The translations under genes were made by a program, and so were the position numbers. Positions 41,110 to 50,082 of a stretch of 55,056 nucleotides of DNA are shown here, one piece after another. Source of the DNA: an uncultured Lachnospiraceae bacterium (lineage in GTDB: Bacteria > Bacillota > Clostridia > Lachnospirales > Lachnospiraceae); assembly GCA_910577045.1 (NCBI GenBank), contig CAJTLB010000021.1, forward strand, positions 1-55,056, read 5' to 3'. The number at the start of each line of letters is the position of its first letter. Position 1 is the stretch's first letter. The notes beneath the pieces are model-generated. The model was not told the origin of the DNA. It searched no databases and saw nothing but the letters and a program-made list of their open reading frames with translations.

Positions 41110-42438
41110 TCACCTCTCCAAATTAGCAAATTTCGTTAAATTAGGCAACCAAGCCAGATTCACCGTCCCAATTGCCCCATTCCTCTGTTTTGCAATAATA
41201 ATTTCTGCAATTCCTTTCCTATCTGAATCTTTATTATAATACTCATCCCTATATAAAAACATAACCACATCTGCATCCTGCTCAATAGAACCAGACTCAC
41301 GCAAATCCGACATCATTGGCCTATGGTCAGGCCTTGCCTCACAAGCACGGTTTACTTGGGACAATGCAATAACAGGTGCCTTTATTTCCCTTGCCAATGC
41401 CTTTAATGAACGTGAAATTTCTGAAATCTCTTGCTGCCTACTATCCGTCCTTCCATTTCCGGTCATTAATTGCAAATAATCAATAATCACCAAGCTTAAG
41501 TTATGTTCCAACTTATACTTTCTACACTTTGACCGCAATTCTCCAATAGAAATACCAGGGGTATCATCAATAATTAGTTTTGACTTTCCAATAATTCCTG
41601 CGCTTTCTATTAATTTCTCCCAGTCACTATCACTTAAATCCCCTGTCCTAATATTTTGGGAATCTACTCTTGCTTCCATTGCAAACATACGGTTCATTAA
41701 CTGTTCTCTTGACATTTCCAAGCTAAATATTACTGTTGGGATCTGGTTCCGAATTGCAATATAATCTGCTAAATTTAACACCAATGCTGTCTTGCCCATA
41801 GATGGCCTGGCACCGATTAATATAAAATCAGAAGGCTGCAACCCTGCTGTCATATAGTCTAAATCATAAAAACCCGTAGCAATCCCTGTTACATTTCCCT
41901 TCGTTTTTGAAGCAAGCTCAATTTTCTCTAAAGTTTGGAGCACAATATCCCGGATTGGGATAAAATCCCCTGTATTCCGGCTTTGGAGCAAATGGAATAT
42001 TTTTTTCTCAGTCTCGCCAAGAATCACTTCCAGTTTCTCCTTACCCAAATAACACATACTTTCAATTTCTTCATTTACCTTAATAATCCTACGCAATATA
42101 GATTTTTCCCGTACAATGTCTGCATAATGCTTAATATGGATTGAAGTAGGTACAGCATTAATTAAATCACGGATAAACTCTACACCAGAAATCTCCATAG
42201 GCACATCCTTTTCCCGGAGCCTCTCCTGAAGCGTAATCATATCTACTGGTTTTCCTTCATTATACAGTTCCACAATGGCTTCAAACATAACTCCATACTG
42301 CTTTCCATAAAAATCTTCAGGAAGCAGTAATTCAGAAGCTATAAGGACTGCCTCTTTATCCATTAACATGGAACCCACTACGGATTGCTCTGCCTCTATA
42401 CTATGGGGTAATACCCTTTTAATTAGGGCTTCATCCAT
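41110..42438 (-). CDS. dnaB: Replicative DNA helicase DnaB (DnaC in Bacillus naming)
   Basis: This 442-residue protein has the N-terminal DnaB domain (about 5-105, LPHSIEAEQSVVGSMLMD) and the RecA-like helicase domain with Walker A GARPSMGKTAL, VIIDYLQLM (Walker B) and SQVNRACEARPDHRPMMSDLRESGSIEQDADVV. It unwinds DNA at the replication fork as a hexamer. It is the last gene of the gdpP-rplI-dnaB cluster, 14 bp after rplI, a conserved Firmicutes order. No intein is present. Its 3' end is 19 bp from the palindromic element. Confidence 0.96.
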   Translation of the reverse strand: MDEALIKRVLPHSIEAEQSVVGSMLMDKEAVLIASELLLPEDFYGKQYGVMFEAIVELYNEGKPVDMITLQERLREKDVPMEISGVEFIRDLINAVPTSIHIKHYADIVREKSILRRIIKVNEEIESMCYLGKEKLEVILGETEKKIFHLLQSRNTGDFIPIRDIVLQTLEKIELASKTKGNVTGIATGFYDLDYMTAGLQPSDFILIGARPSMGKTALVLNLADYIAIRNQIPTVIFSLEMSREQLMNRMFAMEARVDSQNIRTGDLSDSDWEKLIESAGIIGKSKLIIDDTPGISIGELRSKCRKYKLEHNLSLVIIDYLQLMTGNGRTDSRQQEISEISRSLKALAREIKAPVIALSQVNRACEARPDHRPMMSDLRESGSIEQDADVVMFLYRDEYYNKDSDRKGIAEIIIAKQRNGAIGTVNLAWLPNLTKFANLER

Positions 42439-42452
42439 ATGTGAATCCTCCT

Positions 42453-42902
42453 TTACTTTCCTTCCATTACTTTTACAGTAAGCTCTGCTGTCACTTCTTT
42501 ATGCAGCTTTACTGGGACAATATAATTCCCAAGTGCCTTTATTGGATCAGTAAGCTGCATTTTCTTTTTATCTATCTCAAAACCAAGCTGGGCTACTGCT
42601 GCCGCTGCAATTTCCTTTGTTGATACAGAACCAAATGTCCTTCCTCCTTCTCCTGCCTTAATAGAAACTGTTACTGGTTTTTCTTCAATTTTTACTTTTA
42701 AAGCTTTTGCTTCCTCTAGTAATTCTTGTTGTTTTTTTACTTCATTTGCCTGTTGTAGCTTTAAATCATTCTTATTCTTTGCAGTTGCCTCTACACCAAG
42801 CTTCTTTGGCAAAACATAATTTCTTGCATACCCGTCATTTACCTTTACAATCTGCCCTTTTTTCCCTAATGACTTTACATCTTCTAATAATATTACTTCC
42901 AT
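42453..42902 (-). CDS. rplI: 50S ribosomal protein L9
   Basis: The 149-residue protein shows the L9 start MEVILLEDVKSLGKKG, the KVNDGYARNYVLPKKLG block, the long connecting helix (about 43-80) and the C-terminal domain (RTFGSVSTKEIAAA). I chose ATG 42902 because relatives begin here; a TTG two codons upstream (42908) is also in frame and closer to the GGAAGGAG site, so the start is not fully certain. The gene begins 2 bp after the gdpP stop, suggesting coupled translation. Confidence 0.95.
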   Translation of the reverse strand: MEVILLEDVKSLGKKGQIVKVNDGYARNYVLPKKLGVEATAKNKNDLKLQQANEVKKQQELLEEAKALKVKIEEKPVTVSIKAGEGGRTFGSVSTKEIAAAAVAQLGFEIDKKKMQLTDPIKALGNYIVPVKLHKEVTAELTVKVMEGK

Positions 42903-42904
42903 TT

Positions 42905-44950
42905 TCAAATATCTCCTTCCTCTAACATACGTTTTATTGTTGTTTTAAGCTGTTCTTTTGCATCTTCTAATGTTACATTTTCAAGCTGTGCGCCAGCAAT
43001 GCTCATATGGCCCCCTCCGCCCATTTGCTCCATAATAAGCTGGACATTTACTTCATCAATGGAACGGGCACTAATATATATTTTATTATTATAATCTGTT
43101 AAAACAAAAGAAGCTTTAATCCCAGTAATACTCAATAAATCATTTGCTGCCTGGGCTGCTACTATAGTTGGGCTTGCTAACCCTGCTGCTGGGCTAATGG
43201 AAATAGCAAATACCTCTTCAAACAGTTCTGCATGATGGACTGCTTCTGCCTTTGCCATATGATCCTGCATATTATCCCTAAACATTTTCCTTACCCTAAC
43301 AACATCTGCCCCATTCCTACGTAAAAATGCTGCTGCTTCAAATGTACGTACCCCTGTTTTATTTACAAAATTCTGTGTATCTATCACAATTCCTGCATAA
43401 AGTGCATCTGCCTCTATTGGCTTTACTTTAATATTATCCCCAATATATTGTAAAATCTCTGCTACCATTTCACTTGCCGAAGAAGCATACGGCTCTACAT
43501 AAGAAAGCACTGCATTATCAATTACTTCGCTGCTCTGCCTGTGATGGTCAATTACCACAATTGTTTTTGCTATTCGGAGCAAATCTTCACATTCCGTATA
43601 ACTTGGGCGGTTTACATCTACTACCACCACGACTGTATTTTCGTCTACACGCTCAATCGCCTCATTAATCCCAATAAACATATCCTTATCATAGTCTGGG
43701 TTATTCATAAAACCATCGATCATAGGTTTTACCGAAGCAGTAATTACATTTGCCACAATATGGCTTTTCTTTGCCATAGATTTTGCTGCCCGGTAAATGC
43801 CAATAGCAGAACCAAATGAATCCGCATCTCCTATCTTATGCCCCATTACCAAAACTTTATCATTATTTTCAAAAAGCTCCCTCAAAGCATGTGCCTTTAC
43901 CCTTGCCTTTACACGGGTATTTTTCTCTACTGATTTTGATTTTCCCCCATAATAATAAATACTTTCTCCATCTTTAATAACTGCCTGATCACCGCCCCTG
44001 CCTAAAGCCAAATCCATAGCGATACGGGCATATTCACAAGCTTCTGCATACCCACTAGCATTCACCCCAAGCCCTATACTAAGGGTAACTGCCATTTCAT
44101 TTCCAATATTTACATTCTTTACCTCATCTAAAATAGAAAACCGGTTCTCCCTTAACCCTCTTAAATACCTGTTTTGGAAAGCAATAAAATACTTGTCCTT
44201 TTCAATTTTCCTAACAATTCCGTCCATATCACTGATATACTTATTAATCTTCCGGTCAATCAGTGCAATTAACAAAGAACGCCTTACATTTTCTACACTA
44301 TCCAGCGCTTCATCATAATTATCAATATAAATCAAACCAGAAATTAACCTCTGATCTTCATTTTCCTGCATATAGTACTTAATTGTAGTTTCATCTACCA
44401 TATAAAAAGCAATAAGGTACACGCCTTCTTCTGGATATTCCACTAAAGTGCCATCTGCCACAATATCATTCATTGCGATTTTTTGCATTACCAGCCGAAA
44501 GTTTTTTTCATCATAAATTGCTTCTGTTGTTAATTCTTCTTCCTCTGATTGAAAAAAAGACTTCTTTATTTCTGGAAAAAAAGAAGTAATCATTTTTTTC
44601 TTATATTTTGTACGTAAAAGTACTTCTATCAACTTCTCATTTGCCCATAAAATTCTGCCTTGTTCATCTAAAAGCCCATATGGAAGTTCCAAATGATACA
44701 AGAATTGTTTCTGCACCTGTGCATATTCTGTAGCAAAAGATACCATTTCATTTAAAATCCCCTGCCTATTCTTTAAATACAAGACCATAGAAATTGTAAA
44801 ATAAAATATAGTAATGCCACCCATAACAATTGCAGATTCTATATTAATATTAAATATAACTAATGTAACAATTAATAATAATACGGTCAGCCAGATCGGC
44901 CAAAGTAAATATACCTTAAGCTGCCCTTTTAGTTTGATTTTCTTTTTCAT
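42905..44950 (-). CDS. gdpP: Cyclic-di-AMP phosphodiesterase GdpP
   Basis: GdpP hydrolyses cyclic di-AMP and so affects potassium balance and wall stress. The 681-residue protein has two membrane spans (about 12-55), a PAS-like region, a degenerate GGDEF domain (about 170-300), and a DHH/DHHA1 phosphodiesterase unit (about 335-681) with GDADSFGSAIG, VVDVNRPS, VIDHHRQ and GGGGHMSIAGAQ. A GGAGG site 5 bases before ATG 44950 fixes the start; a longer reading from 44962 would include that site. It leads the gdpP-rplI-dnaB cluster. Confidence 0.93.
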   Translation of the reverse strand: MKKKIKLKGQLKVYLLWPIWLTVLLLIVTLVIFNINIESAIVMGGITIFYFTISMVLYLKNRQGILNEMVSFATEYAQVQKQFLYHLELPYGLLDEQGRILWANEKLIEVLLRTKYKKKMITSFFPEIKKSFFQSEEEELTTEAIYDEKNFRLVMQKIAMNDIVADGTLVEYPEEGVYLIAFYMVDETTIKYYMQENEDQRLISGLIYIDNYDEALDSVENVRRSLLIALIDRKINKYISDMDGIVRKIEKDKYFIAFQNRYLRGLRENRFSILDEVKNVNIGNEMAVTLSIGLGVNASGYAEACEYARIAMDLALGRGGDQAVIKDGESIYYYGGKSKSVEKNTRVKARVKAHALRELFENNDKVLVMGHKIGDADSFGSAIGIYRAAKSMAKKSHIVANVITASVKPMIDGFMNNPDYDKDMFIGINEAIERVDENTVVVVVDVNRPSYTECEDLLRIAKTIVVIDHHRQSSEVIDNAVLSYVEPYASSASEMVAEILQYIGDNIKVKPIEADALYAGIVIDTQNFVNKTGVRTFEAAAFLRRNGADVVRVRKMFRDNMQDHMAKAEAVHHAELFEEVFAISISPAAGLASPTIVAAQAANDLLSITGIKASFVLTDYNNKIYISARSIDEVNVQLIMEQMGGGGHMSIAGAQLENVTLEDAKEQLKTTIKRMLEEGDI

Positions 44951-44955
44951 ATCGA

Positions 44956-44960
44956 CCTCC
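44956..44960 (-). promoter_or_regulatory. Ribosome binding site fixing the gdpP start
   Basis: GGAGG on the minus strand lies 5 bases before ATG 44950, inside the longer alternative reading frame from 44962. Confidence 0.75.
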
Positions 44961-45062
44961 ATTCTGCCTATTCTATGGCTATTCAGAGTATCCTATCCTC
45001 CATAATAACACCAAAAGCCAAATAAAACAAGATAATTTGAATTCTTGAACGAAGGGAGTCCT

Positions 45063-45133
45063 ATATTTCATATTCAAGAACCCCATATTTCATACTCAAT
45101 TTACTTGATAATTCTGTATCTTTCCCGTATACT
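45063..45133 (+). promoter_or_regulatory. Promoter with LytTR-type direct repeats before the first signalling pair
   Basis: TTGATA (45105-45110) and TATACT (45128-45133) are 17 bp apart. Upstream lie two 15-base direct repeats, ATATTTCATATTCAA (45063-45077) and ATATTTCATACTCAA (45085-45099), with a period of 22 bp and one mismatch. The second ends 5 bp before the -35 box. LytTR regulators bind such paired repeats on one DNA face, so autoregulation is likely. TTCTTGAA (45043-45050) and TTCAAGAA (45073-45080) also form a dyad across the region. Confidence 0.7.
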
Positions 45134-45184
45134 ATATAGTAAAAATAATCTTTTACAACTTTTAGAAGGGACACGAAAATCTAT

Positions 45185-45901
45185 ATGATTAAAATAGCTG
45201 TCTGTGATGATGATATTGCTTTTACTGGTACTACACAGACATTTTTGGATCAAATTGCAAAAGAACAACATTTAGAATTAGAAGTTTCCATATTCTTATC
45301 AGGAAAATCCCTAGTACAAGAATATCAGGAAATAAACCATTTTGATCTTATTTTCCTTGATATTGAAATGAATGGCATGGATGGAATTGAGACAGCAAAG
45401 CTAATAAGAGAAAAAGATTACCATGTATTAATTGTCTATATTTCTAGCCATGAAGAATATTTACGCCAACTTTTTGAAGCGGAGCCATTCCGTTTTTTAA
45501 AGAAACCAGTAGGTTATGAAGATTTTCTTTCTGTATTTCTTCTGGCACAAAAACGGATTTCTGCCATGCAAAACAACTATTTTTGCTTTCGATCTGGGAA
45601 AAACATTACTAAAATTCTCTGTAAGGACATTCTCTATTTTGAAAGCTCTGGGAGGAAAGTACTTCTCCATACTCTTCAACATTCCTATGAATTTTATGAC
45701 AAACTAAACCATATTGAAGAGAACCTAAAGGATTTTCAGTTTGTACGAATACACAAGGCATATCTGGTAAATATTGATAATGTAGAATCTTTTCAATATG
45801 AACGCCTGTCCCTTACAGATGGGACAATACTAAGTATTAGCGAGAAAAACCGTCCGCGGCTTAGGAATGAGTTTTGGCACTATTTCAAGAAGGGGGAGTA
45901 A
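45185..45901 (+). CDS. LytTR-family response regulator (AgrA/LytR type)
   Basis: The 238-residue protein has a receiver domain (about 1-120; CDDD acidic cluster near the start, phosphoacceptor Asp in LIFLDIEMNGMDG) and a C-terminal LytTR DNA-binding domain (about 135-235, with YFESSGRKVLLHT and FVRIHKAYLVNIDNVESF). Such regulators respond to membrane kinases, often sensing peptides. The partner kinase gene starts 2 bp after the stop. A helically phased direct repeat upstream of the promoter supports autoregulation. The ATG has an AGAAGGGA site at a rather long distance. Confidence 0.92.
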   Translation: MIKIAVCDDDIAFTGTTQTFLDQIAKEQHLELEVSIFLSGKSLVQEYQEINHFDLIFLDIEMNGMDGIETAKLIREKDYHVLIVYISSHEEYLRQLFEAEPFRFLKKPVGYEDFLSVFLLAQKRISAMQNNYFCFRSGKNITKILCKDILYFESSGRKVLLHTLQHSYEFYDKLNHIEENLKDFQFVRIHKAYLVNIDNVESFQYERLSLTDGTILSISEKNRPRLRNEFWHYFKKGE

Positions 45902-45903
45902 GC

Positions 45904-46836
45904 ATGTACGCTGAAGAAATTCTTCTCTTCCTGATTATTAATTTTTTTCATTTATTCCTTGGGTATGGATATTTTTCTTTATTTTTATTGCACCAAAAAA
46001 GAAAATGCCTATTATTTTTAATTGCTTGGGGAATCCTATGGTTCGTATTAAACCTTCTTTTTTACTATGTGCTAACTGCTGTTTCTGCCATCCGTATTTT
46101 TTCTGCTATTATGATTGCACTTGTTTTACTATCCAGTGCCATTATTTTTAATCTATATGATAAAATTCAGGAAAAAACAGATGCTAAAATTAAAGAAGCC
46201 CTTTATGAACGCCAATTAGAATATTATACTAGGCAATACCAAGAAATTTCCCGAAGCCAGCAAGAAACCCGCCGTATGCGCCATGAGTTAAAAAACAACT
46301 ATATTTTATTAGAAGCTTTAGCAAAAAAAGGCGATATGGAAGGCCTACTTTCCTACTTGCCCCAAATGTATAAAACTATGCCTGCCAAGCTTACCGCCCA
46401 TACAGGGAATATGGTAGTAGATGCGGTTATTAACCATCGTATTTCTTCTGCTAATAACGATGGGATTACTTTCCAATTAAGCCTAAATATTCCTACAAAA
46501 TTAGATACCAATGACATCCGTTTGTGTGGGCTATTAGGAAATGCCTTAGATAACGCAATTGAAGCATGTATGTATATTCCAAAAGAAAACCGCCACATTA
46601 ATATTTCTATGGAAGTAGAAAAGAAAAACCTATTTATTGAAATTAGCAACCCTTATGATGGGAAAATCCTTGCAAATTCAAAAGGGCATCTTCTTACCCG
46701 CAAAGAAAATACATTATATCACGGCCATGGCCTTTCTATTATGGATGAACTATTGGGCAATAATTATGGCAGTATGGAAACTGTATGGGATAAAAGTACC
46801 TTTTATTTACGGATTATCTTATATTCTGTTATATAA
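45904..46836 (+). CDS. Sensor histidine kinase of the GHKL/AgrC-like class
   Basis: This 310-residue protein has about three membrane spans (residues 1-90), a coiled linker, the phosphoacceptor motif RMRHELKNNYILLEAL and a GHKL ATPase domain with GNALDNAIEAC and GHGLSIMDELL. The start is ATG 45904, with GGGGGAG 5 bases upstream; a longer frame from 45874 overlaps the regulator gene and lacks a site. It pairs with the LytTR regulator just upstream. No processing protease or pheromone precursor gene of the AgrB/AgrD kind is seen nearby. Fewer spans than typical AgrC suggest a different ligand. Confidence 0.88.
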   Translation: MYAEEILLFLIINFFHLFLGYGYFSLFLLHQKRKCLLFLIAWGILWFVLNLLFYYVLTAVSAIRIFSAIMIALVLLSSAIIFNLYDKIQEKTDAKIKEALYERQLEYYTRQYQEISRSQQETRRMRHELKNNYILLEALAKKGDMEGLLSYLPQMYKTMPAKLTAHTGNMVVDAVINHRISSANNDGITFQLSLNIPTKLDTNDIRLCGLLGNALDNAIEACMYIPKENRHINISMEVEKKNLFIEISNPYDGKILANSKGHLLTRKENTLYHGHGLSIMDELLGNNYGSMETVWDKSTFYLRIILYSVI

Positions 46837-46898
46837 ATTCGAGATTTTTACAAAAACACACCTCATTTATGACATTTTCATGTATTTTTTAGAAAATT

Positions 46899-46916
46899 AT
46901 GCTATACTCATAGCAT
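46899..46916 (+). promoter_or_regulatory. Dyad overlapping a likely -10 box before nfeD
   Basis: ATGCTAT and ATAGCAT form an inverted repeat with a 4-base centre, covering the TATACT at 46903-46908. It may be an operator. No strong -35 box is visible. Confidence 0.4.
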
Positions 46917-46940
46917 AGCAAACATAAAGGAGGGATTGAT

Positions 46941-47381
46941 ATGGAAATAGAAACAATTGGCTGGCTTATCGCTTTTATAGTATTAATTATTATAGAAGCT
47001 GCTACTTTGAACTTAACAACAATATGGTTTGCCATTGGTGCTGGCATTGCCTATATATGTGCGCTAACTGGGTTAAATTTTTCAGTACAATTTACTATAT
47101 TCGTTGTTATTTCCCTGATTTTACTGTTCTTTACAAAACCTATTGCAAAAAAATATGCAAGTAAACATTTTATTAAAACCAATGTAGAAGAACTAGTTGG
47201 TCAGACTGCCAAAACTACCTCTGTTATAAATAATGCGGAAGGTTATGGTTCTGCCATTTTAAATGGGATGGAATGGACTGCTATGTCCGCTGATGATTCC
47301 GTAATTATCGAACCAGACACCCGTGTTATTGTAAAAGAAATCCGCGGTGTAAAACTTATCGTGGAAAAACAACAACCATAA
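46941..47381 (+). CDS. NfeD-family membrane protein
   Basis: The 146-residue protein has an N-terminal hydrophobic region with about three spans (residues 5-75) and a C-terminal OB-fold domain (about 85-146, VGQTAKTTSVINNAEGYGSAILNGMEW). This is the short NfeD form. NfeD proteins are encoded next to stomatin/SPFH proteins and are thought to help organise membrane microdomains. The gene precedes an SPFH gene by 26 bp, fitting that pairing. AAGGAGGG precedes the ATG. Confidence 0.9.
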   Translation: MEIETIGWLIAFIVLIIIEAATLNLTTIWFAIGAGIAYICALTGLNFSVQFTIFVVISLILLFFTKPIAKKYASKHFIKTNVEELVGQTAKTTSVINNAEGYGSAILNGMEWTAMSADDSVIIEPDTRVIVKEIRGVKLIVEKQQP

Positions 47382-47407
47382 ATTATTTAACCAAAGGGGG
47401 AACTATT

Positions 47408-48355
47408 ATGTTACCAGCAACTATTGCAACTGGCACAGTGGCTGCCATTATCTTTATCTTATTTTTACTTATTTTATTAGCATCTTGTATAAAAATTGTC
47501 CCACAGGCACATGCCTATGTTGTGGAACGGTTAGGAGGGTATCAGGCTACTTGGTCTGTTGGGATTCACCTTAAAGTCCCATTTATTGACCGTGTGGCAA
47601 AAAAAGTAGTATTAAAAGAACAAGTTGCAGATTTTGCCCCACAACCTGTTATTACAAAAGATAATGTTACTATGAGAATTGATACAGTCGTATTCTTCCA
47701 GATTACAGACCCAAAACTTTTCTCCTATGGCGTTGAAAACCCAATTATGGCAATTGAAAACTTAACTTCCACTACCTTACGTAATATTATTGGTGAATTG
47801 GAATTAGACCAAACTCTTACTTCAAGGGAAATTATCAATGCGAAAATGCGTACTTCCTTAGATGTAGCAACTGACCCATGGGGTATTAAAGTAACCCGTG
47901 TAGAACTTAAAAATATTATACCTCCTGCTGCTATCCAAGATGCAATGGAAAAACAGATGAAAGCAGAACGTGAACGCCGTGAATCCATTCTCCGTGCAGA
48001 AGGTGAAAAGAAATCCACTATTTTAGTTGCAGAAGGTAAAAAGGCTTCCGCTATCCTAGATGCTGAAGCTGCAAAAGCCGCTGAAATCCTTCGTGCAGAA
48101 GCGAAAAAAGAAGCAACTATCCGTGAAGCAGAAGGCCAGGCAGAAGCAATTAAGGCTGTACAGATGGCTACTGCAGAAGGTATCCGTTATATTAAAGAGG
48201 CAGCTCCAGACAATGCAGTTATCCAATTAAAGAGCTTAGACGCATTTGCTAAAGCTGCTGATGGCAAAGCAACAAAAATTATTATTCCTTCCGAAATACA
48301 AGGCATGGCTGGCTTAGTAAAATCTATTGCAGAAGTCGGCACATCTGACAAGTAA
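47408..48355 (+). CDS. SPFH/stomatin-like membrane protein (QmcA/slipin type)
   Basis: The 315-residue protein has one N-terminal membrane span (about 8-30), an SPFH/band 7 domain (about 32-190, starting VPQAHAYVVERLGGY), and a long charged helical part (about 180-260) with repeats of the type ILxAEGxK and AEAxKAAE, likely a coiled coil. Such proteins form large membrane-bound oligomers linked to protein quality control. It pairs with the upstream nfeD gene. A strong hairpin follows the stop. It lies between two two-component systems, with no evident functional link. Confidence 0.92.
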   Translation: MLPATIATGTVAAIIFILFLLILLASCIKIVPQAHAYVVERLGGYQATWSVGIHLKVPFIDRVAKKVVLKEQVADFAPQPVITKDNVTMRIDTVVFFQITDPKLFSYGVENPIMAIENLTSTTLRNIIGELELDQTLTSREIINAKMRTSLDVATDPWGIKVTRVELKNIIPPAAIQDAMEKQMKAERERRESILRAEGEKKSTILVAEGKKASAILDAEAAKAAEILRAEAKKEATIREAEGQAEAIKAVQMATAEGIRYIKEAAPDNAVIQLKSLDAFAKAADGKATKIIIPSEIQGMAGLVKSIAEVGTSDK

Positions 48356-48388
48356 ATATTTCATCTGGATTTTTCAGATAATAACATA

Positions 48389-48433
48389 ATATCCACATAG
48401 TTATCAACAAAATGTTGAAAACTATGTGGATAT
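48389..48433 (+). terminator. Long perfect hairpin after the SPFH gene
   Basis: ATATCCACATAGTT and AACTATGTGGATAT pair over 14 bp, with a further TCAACA/TGTTGA stem inside. A pyrimidine-rich tract (TCTTCCTTCTTT) follows instead of a plain T run. Confidence 0.75.
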
Positions 48434-48717
48434 TCTTCCTTCTTTACCTTACTTATAAACTGTGTTATAATAACAAACAATAAGCAGTACTCTTTAGGGC
48501 TGCCTTATATCCAATAACGGATAGTACTCTAAAATAAATAAAGATTTGAAAGACAACAGGGGTAAGGTATAAGATATTTAATGGAAAATATGGAGTTTTG
48601 ACCCCTGTCGTACTTCCAAATCCATTCTTATTTTACCATATTTTTAAGACTTTGGAGCATTTTTGTCATGAACGTAAGATTTTCATTCCTGAACGTTAGA
48701 GGAGACCACTATTTATT
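48434..48717 (+). promoter_or_regulatory. Regulatory region before the second histidine kinase
   Basis: No gene is convincing here. It contains two AGTACTCT copies (48486-48493 and 48523-48530), a wide dyad ACAGGGGT/ACCCCTGT (48556-48563 and 48601-48608) and, just before the kinase ATG, two direct repeats TGAACGTAAGA (48669-48679) and TGAACGTTAGA (48690-48700) with a period of 21 bp. The last pair fits LytTR regulator sites, but it overlaps the leader and ribosome site, so repression is possible. No clear promoter boxes were found. Confidence 0.55.
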
Positions 48718-50031
48718 ATGTTACAAATATATATGTTCTACTTTTTAATTGCAATTTCACTATTTTTTGCATTTACTAATATTATCCCTTACCACTTTTC
48801 ACCTCGGGATACTATAGTAGGTATTTCTTTGTTATTTTTCTGTGTTGTCACCTTATACCAATATAATGGGTATCCTATCATATTCATAGTCCTTCTTATT
48901 ATATTAAGCTATTTATGCTTTATATGCCGAAAACAACTAAACCCTCTTTTGGTTATATTGTGCTCATTAAGTGGTTATATTTGTTATATTTTAACCGATA
49001 ATATTTTATCTCAGATTATGTTAAAATGTTTTCCCTTTTCTTATTATAATTCATTTTATTCCCTCTTTTTTTTCTTTATTATTACCATGTTTATTACATA
49101 TCTTTTAACATTTTTTATTGGTGAAATATTAAAAAGAAGTTTGTATACGCCTTCTTTAAGCTTAACCGAAATAATCATTATGGCACTTTTTATTTTGTTG
49201 TGCCTTTCTGTTATTATATTTGTATTTAATTTTATTGGTGGCAAACAAGTTGGTTATACATCAGAAATACTAACGTTTAATGCTATATTTATTATATTTT
49301 ATTCTTTTATTACATGTGTTATTTTCCTTATTATAATATGGTTTATCCATAAAGACTCCTATTCCCGCACAATATTGGAACAATACCATAATTTAGAACA
49401 TTATACCTCTGAACTTGAAAATATAAATTTACGTTTTCGTTCTTTCCGGCATGATTACCTTGATATTTTATCCACCCTTTCTAGCTATATAGAGGAAAAT
49501 GACATAACAGGGCTTCGCTGTACCTTTGAAGATAAAATTGCACCCTTAAATAATACTATTAATTTATCCATAGATCATTTAAGCAGCTTGTCAAATATTA
49601 AAATATGTGAATTAAAATCCCTACTATATGCTAAAGTTATGTTTGCGCAAAGCCACAATATCCATACTCTTTTAGATATTGCTGAAAATATTACTGAAAT
49701 CCCTATGGATATTATTGATCTAATACGCCTTATAGGCATTTTCTTTAATAATGCTATTGATGAACTTCTTATTCCAGAAATAACAAATAAAAATCTGGAA
49801 TTTGGCATTATTAAAAAAGAAGGAAGTATTATTATTGTATTAAAAAATACTACCCTTGCAGATAAAACAATCCTTCCACATATTTATAATTTAGGATATT
49901 CTAGTAAAGGAGAAAATCGTGGTATTGGGTTATTTACTGCCAAAACGATAATTGGGCGATACAATAATATAATCCACCATACTACAATTAAAGATTCTCT
50001 ATTTATACAAACTATAGAACTCTATTACTGA
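48718..50031 (+). CDS. AgrC-like sensor histidine kinase
   Basis: The 437-residue protein has an N-terminal membrane region of about six spans (residues 1-215), a helix with FRSFRHDYLDILSTL holding the phosphoacceptor histidine, and an ATPase domain with GIFFNNAIDEL and ENRGIGLFTAKTII. This is the AgrC/ComD/BlpH layout of peptide-sensing kinases. The partner LytTR regulator starts 51 bp downstream. No pheromone gene or peptide-exporter gene is visible, so the ligand source is unknown. The gene is strongly AT-rich compared with its neighbours. GAGGAGA precedes the ATG. Confidence 0.9.
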   Translation: MLQIYMFYFLIAISLFFAFTNIIPYHFSPRDTIVGISLLFFCVVTLYQYNGYPIIFIVLLIILSYLCFICRKQLNPLLVILCSLSGYICYILTDNILSQIMLKCFPFSYYNSFYSLFFFFIITMFITYLLTFFIGEILKRSLYTPSLSLTEIIIMALFILLCLSVIIFVFNFIGGKQVGYTSEILTFNAIFIIFYSFITCVIFLIIIWFIHKDSYSRTILEQYHNLEHYTSELENINLRFRSFRHDYLDILSTLSSYIEENDITGLRCTFEDKIAPLNNTINLSIDHLSSLSNIKICELKSLLYAKVMFAQSHNIHTLLDIAENITEIPMDIIDLIRLIGIFFNNAIDELLIPEITNKNLEFGIIKKEGSIIIVLKNTTLADKTILPHIYNLGYSSKGENRGIGLFTAKTIIGRYNNIIHHTTIKDSLFIQTIELYY

Positions 50032-50082
50032 CCAGTAACGATAAAAGCGTTTGGTTTTTCATTTATAAAGGAAGTGTTTGTT

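Noticed and set aside
40835..41239. Several short frames on both strands at the yfhO-dnaB gap
   Set aside because: They cross the palindrome and dnaB end, lack ribosome sites and repeat the same arm in different frames.
48389..48433. DnaA-box-like ATATCCACA and TTATCAACA
   Set aside because: The bases are part of a perfect hairpin after the SPFH gene; no cluster of boxes or AT-rich unwinding region suggests an origin.
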